This document shows positions 4,862 through 5,555 of a stretch of 5,555 nt of DNA, piece after piece. The notes beneath the pieces were generated by a model, which was not told the DNA's origin, ran no database searches, and worked only from the letters and a program-made list of their open reading frames with translations. How positions within the stretch are numbered: position 1 is the stretch's first letter; each line of letters begins with the position of its first letter. The position numbers were made by a program, and so were the translations under genes. The DNA lies in NCBI GenBank assembly GCA_017441965.1, contig JAFSBF010000130.1, positions 1 through 5,555 on the forward strand. The letters are read 5' to 3'. The stretch is from Clostridia bacterium (GTDB lineage: Bacteria > Bacillota > Clostridia > UMGS1883).

Positions 4862-5035
4862 ATGAAAAAATTTAAAATACCATCCATTCCACCGACAACA
4901 AATAAATGCATAAGATTTCCCAATGACATAATAAGCAGGGTGGAAAATGCGATTGAAGGCAAAAACTGTACGTTTACGGCTTTTGTTGTGGAAGCGGTAA
5001 GAGTTGCGCTGGATAATATTGAGGGTGAAAAATAG
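4862..5035 (+). CDS. Second small ribbon-helix-helix-like DNA-binding protein
   Basis: This 57-residue frame starts at ATG 4862 with GAGGTGATT at 4851-4859, an excellent Shine-Dalgarno match, and stops at TAG 5033-5035. After a proline-rich arm (KIPSIPPTT, residues 5-13) comes a strand NKCIRFP (14-20). A helix follows (about 21-32, NDIISRVENAIE), then a loop with GKNCT (33-37) and a helix TAFVVEAVRVALDNI (39-53). The order of strand, helix and helix and the hydrophobic spacing fit ribbon-helix-helix proteins of the Arc type, though similarity to the upstream gene product is only structural. It starts 21 bases after the previous stop codon, and the comEC start follows its own stop after one base, so co-transcription is very likely. 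DNA target and role are unknown. Confidence 0.75.
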   Translation: MKKFKIPSIPPTTNKCIRFPNDIISRVENAIEGKNCTFTAFVVEAVRVALDNIEGEK

Positions 5036-5036
5036 T

Positions 5037-5555
5037 ATGACCAAAAGACCGCTTGTTGTAGCGGCATTATCGTTTGTCGCCGGAATTGTCCTTGCCGTGT
5101 TCCGGATTAAAACAGCATATATTTTGCCCATTTGCTCTATAGCAGTGCTATGGGCAATTTTGTGCAGAAGAAAAATAATAATTATGGCGGCGGTTATATT
5201 TATTTTTACTGTTTTCGGAATGCTGCGGTTTGAGAGCGCAGAACGCATCAGAAACGAGACTGAATTTAAGTATGCTTCGCGTACATATGACGGCGAAATC
5301 CTGATAACGGATTTTTCTGATAATAAAAAGGTCACTGCAGAAATTTTTGACGAGGGAAAGCGTGTAAAGATTTATCTTTCTATGAAAGAATGTCCCAAGC
5401 TTTTGCCCGGTGACATTGTTCGCTCAAAAATTACCCTTAGCGGTATTTCAAGAAGTAAAACGCAGAAGTCTGATTTTGGCGCATATCTTGCGGGAAAGGG
5501 AACGTACCTTTACGCAAAGGGAGAAACACTAACCCTAATCTCGCAGTATACAAAG
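5037..5555 (+). CDS. comEC: ComEC/Rec2 competence protein, N-terminal part (runs off the window)
   Basis: ComEC is the membrane channel that takes single-stranded DNA into the cell during transformation. The 173 visible residues contain three hydrophobic segments (about 5-24, 27-43 and 46-63). A soluble OB-fold/DUF4131-type region follows, with LLPGDIV (122-128) and, after a variable loop, DFGAYLAGKGTYLYAKGE (146-163). This matches the family pattern of a PGD strand and a FD-x-AYLxxKG motif. The competence transmembrane core and metallo-beta-lactamase-like domain would lie beyond the edge. ATG 5037 starts one base after the stop of the upstream regulator gene, with GAGGGTGA at 5021-5028 as ribosome site. 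The start RPLVVAALSFVAGI is typical. In many Clostridia comEC is kept without known natural competence, so active uptake is not implied. Confidence 0.88.
   Translation, partial: MTKRPLVVAALSFVAGIVLAVFRIKTAYILPICSIAVLWAILCRRKIIIMAAVIFIFTVFGMLRFESAERIRNETEFKYASRTYDGEILITDFSDNKKVTAEIFDEGKRVKIYLSMKECPKLLPGDIVRSKITLSGISRSKTQKSDFGAYLAGKGTYLYAKGETLTLISQYTK

Noticed and set aside
4652..5035. Toxin-antitoxin module
   Set aside because: Both small proteins look like ribbon-helix-helix DNA binders, as antitoxins often are, but no toxin-like partner (RelE, PemK/MazF, PIN or similar) is adjacent; the next gene is comEC.
4778..5335. Minus-strand 185-residue open frame opposite the small regulators and comEC
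   Set aside because: The + strand carries three frames with good ribosome sites and recognisable folds; the minus frame has no family features.

Overview
The window looks like a chromosomal stretch from a low-to-moderate GC Bacillota, most likely a member of the class Clostridia. The reasons are strong AGGAGG-type ribosome binding sites, a sigma-A type promoter, short intergenic gaps, the trmN6-like/rsmI pair, an ACT-domain PheB-like gene next to homoserine dehydrogenase, a monofunctional LysC-type aspartokinase, and comEC. All genes lie on the + strand. I cannot name a genus from sequence reading alone.

Region 1 (1-1290) is RNA modification. It holds the 3' part of a TrmN6/YabB-like tRNA adenine-N6 methyltransferase, then rsmI (16S rRNA C1402 2'-O-methyltransferase), coupled by a 4-base ATGA overlap.

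Region 2 (1303-4558) is an aspartate-family amino acid operon. A good promoter (TTGACA, 17 bp, TATCAT with extended -10) drives a PheB-like ACT-domain protein and hom (homoserine dehydrogenase), followed by a LysC-type aspartokinase and an intrinsic terminator. Aspartokinase opens the pathway. Homoserine dehydrogenase takes the branch to threonine and methionine. The ACT protein is probably an amino-acid-responsive partner or regulator. Inside the aspartokinase gene is a well-formed in-frame ribosome binding site plus GTG start, which would make a separate regulatory beta subunit.

The most unusual object lies between hom and the aspartokinase gene. It is a 273-bp non-coding, highly structured element (3020-3292) with 26-bp near-perfect terminal inverted repeats, flanked on both sides by the dinucleotide TA. 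It looks like a MITE of the kind mobilised by IS630/Tc1/mariner transposases. Removing it and one TA rebuilds a compact junction in which the hom stop codon overlaps the aspartokinase Shine-Dalgarno sequence. The insertion therefore left both the stop codon and the ribosome binding site intact. The element contains several nested or competing stems, a possible 9+9 bp pseudoknot, and a possible outward promoter.

Region 3 (4559-5555) starts a new unit. An AT-rich leader carries a 15-bp palindrome overlapping a TATAAT box. Two tiny ribbon-helix-helix DNA-binding proteins follow (62 and 57 residues), then the start of comEC, the DNA-uptake channel, which runs off the window. The tight spacing suggests that the two small regulators and comEC are co-transcribed.
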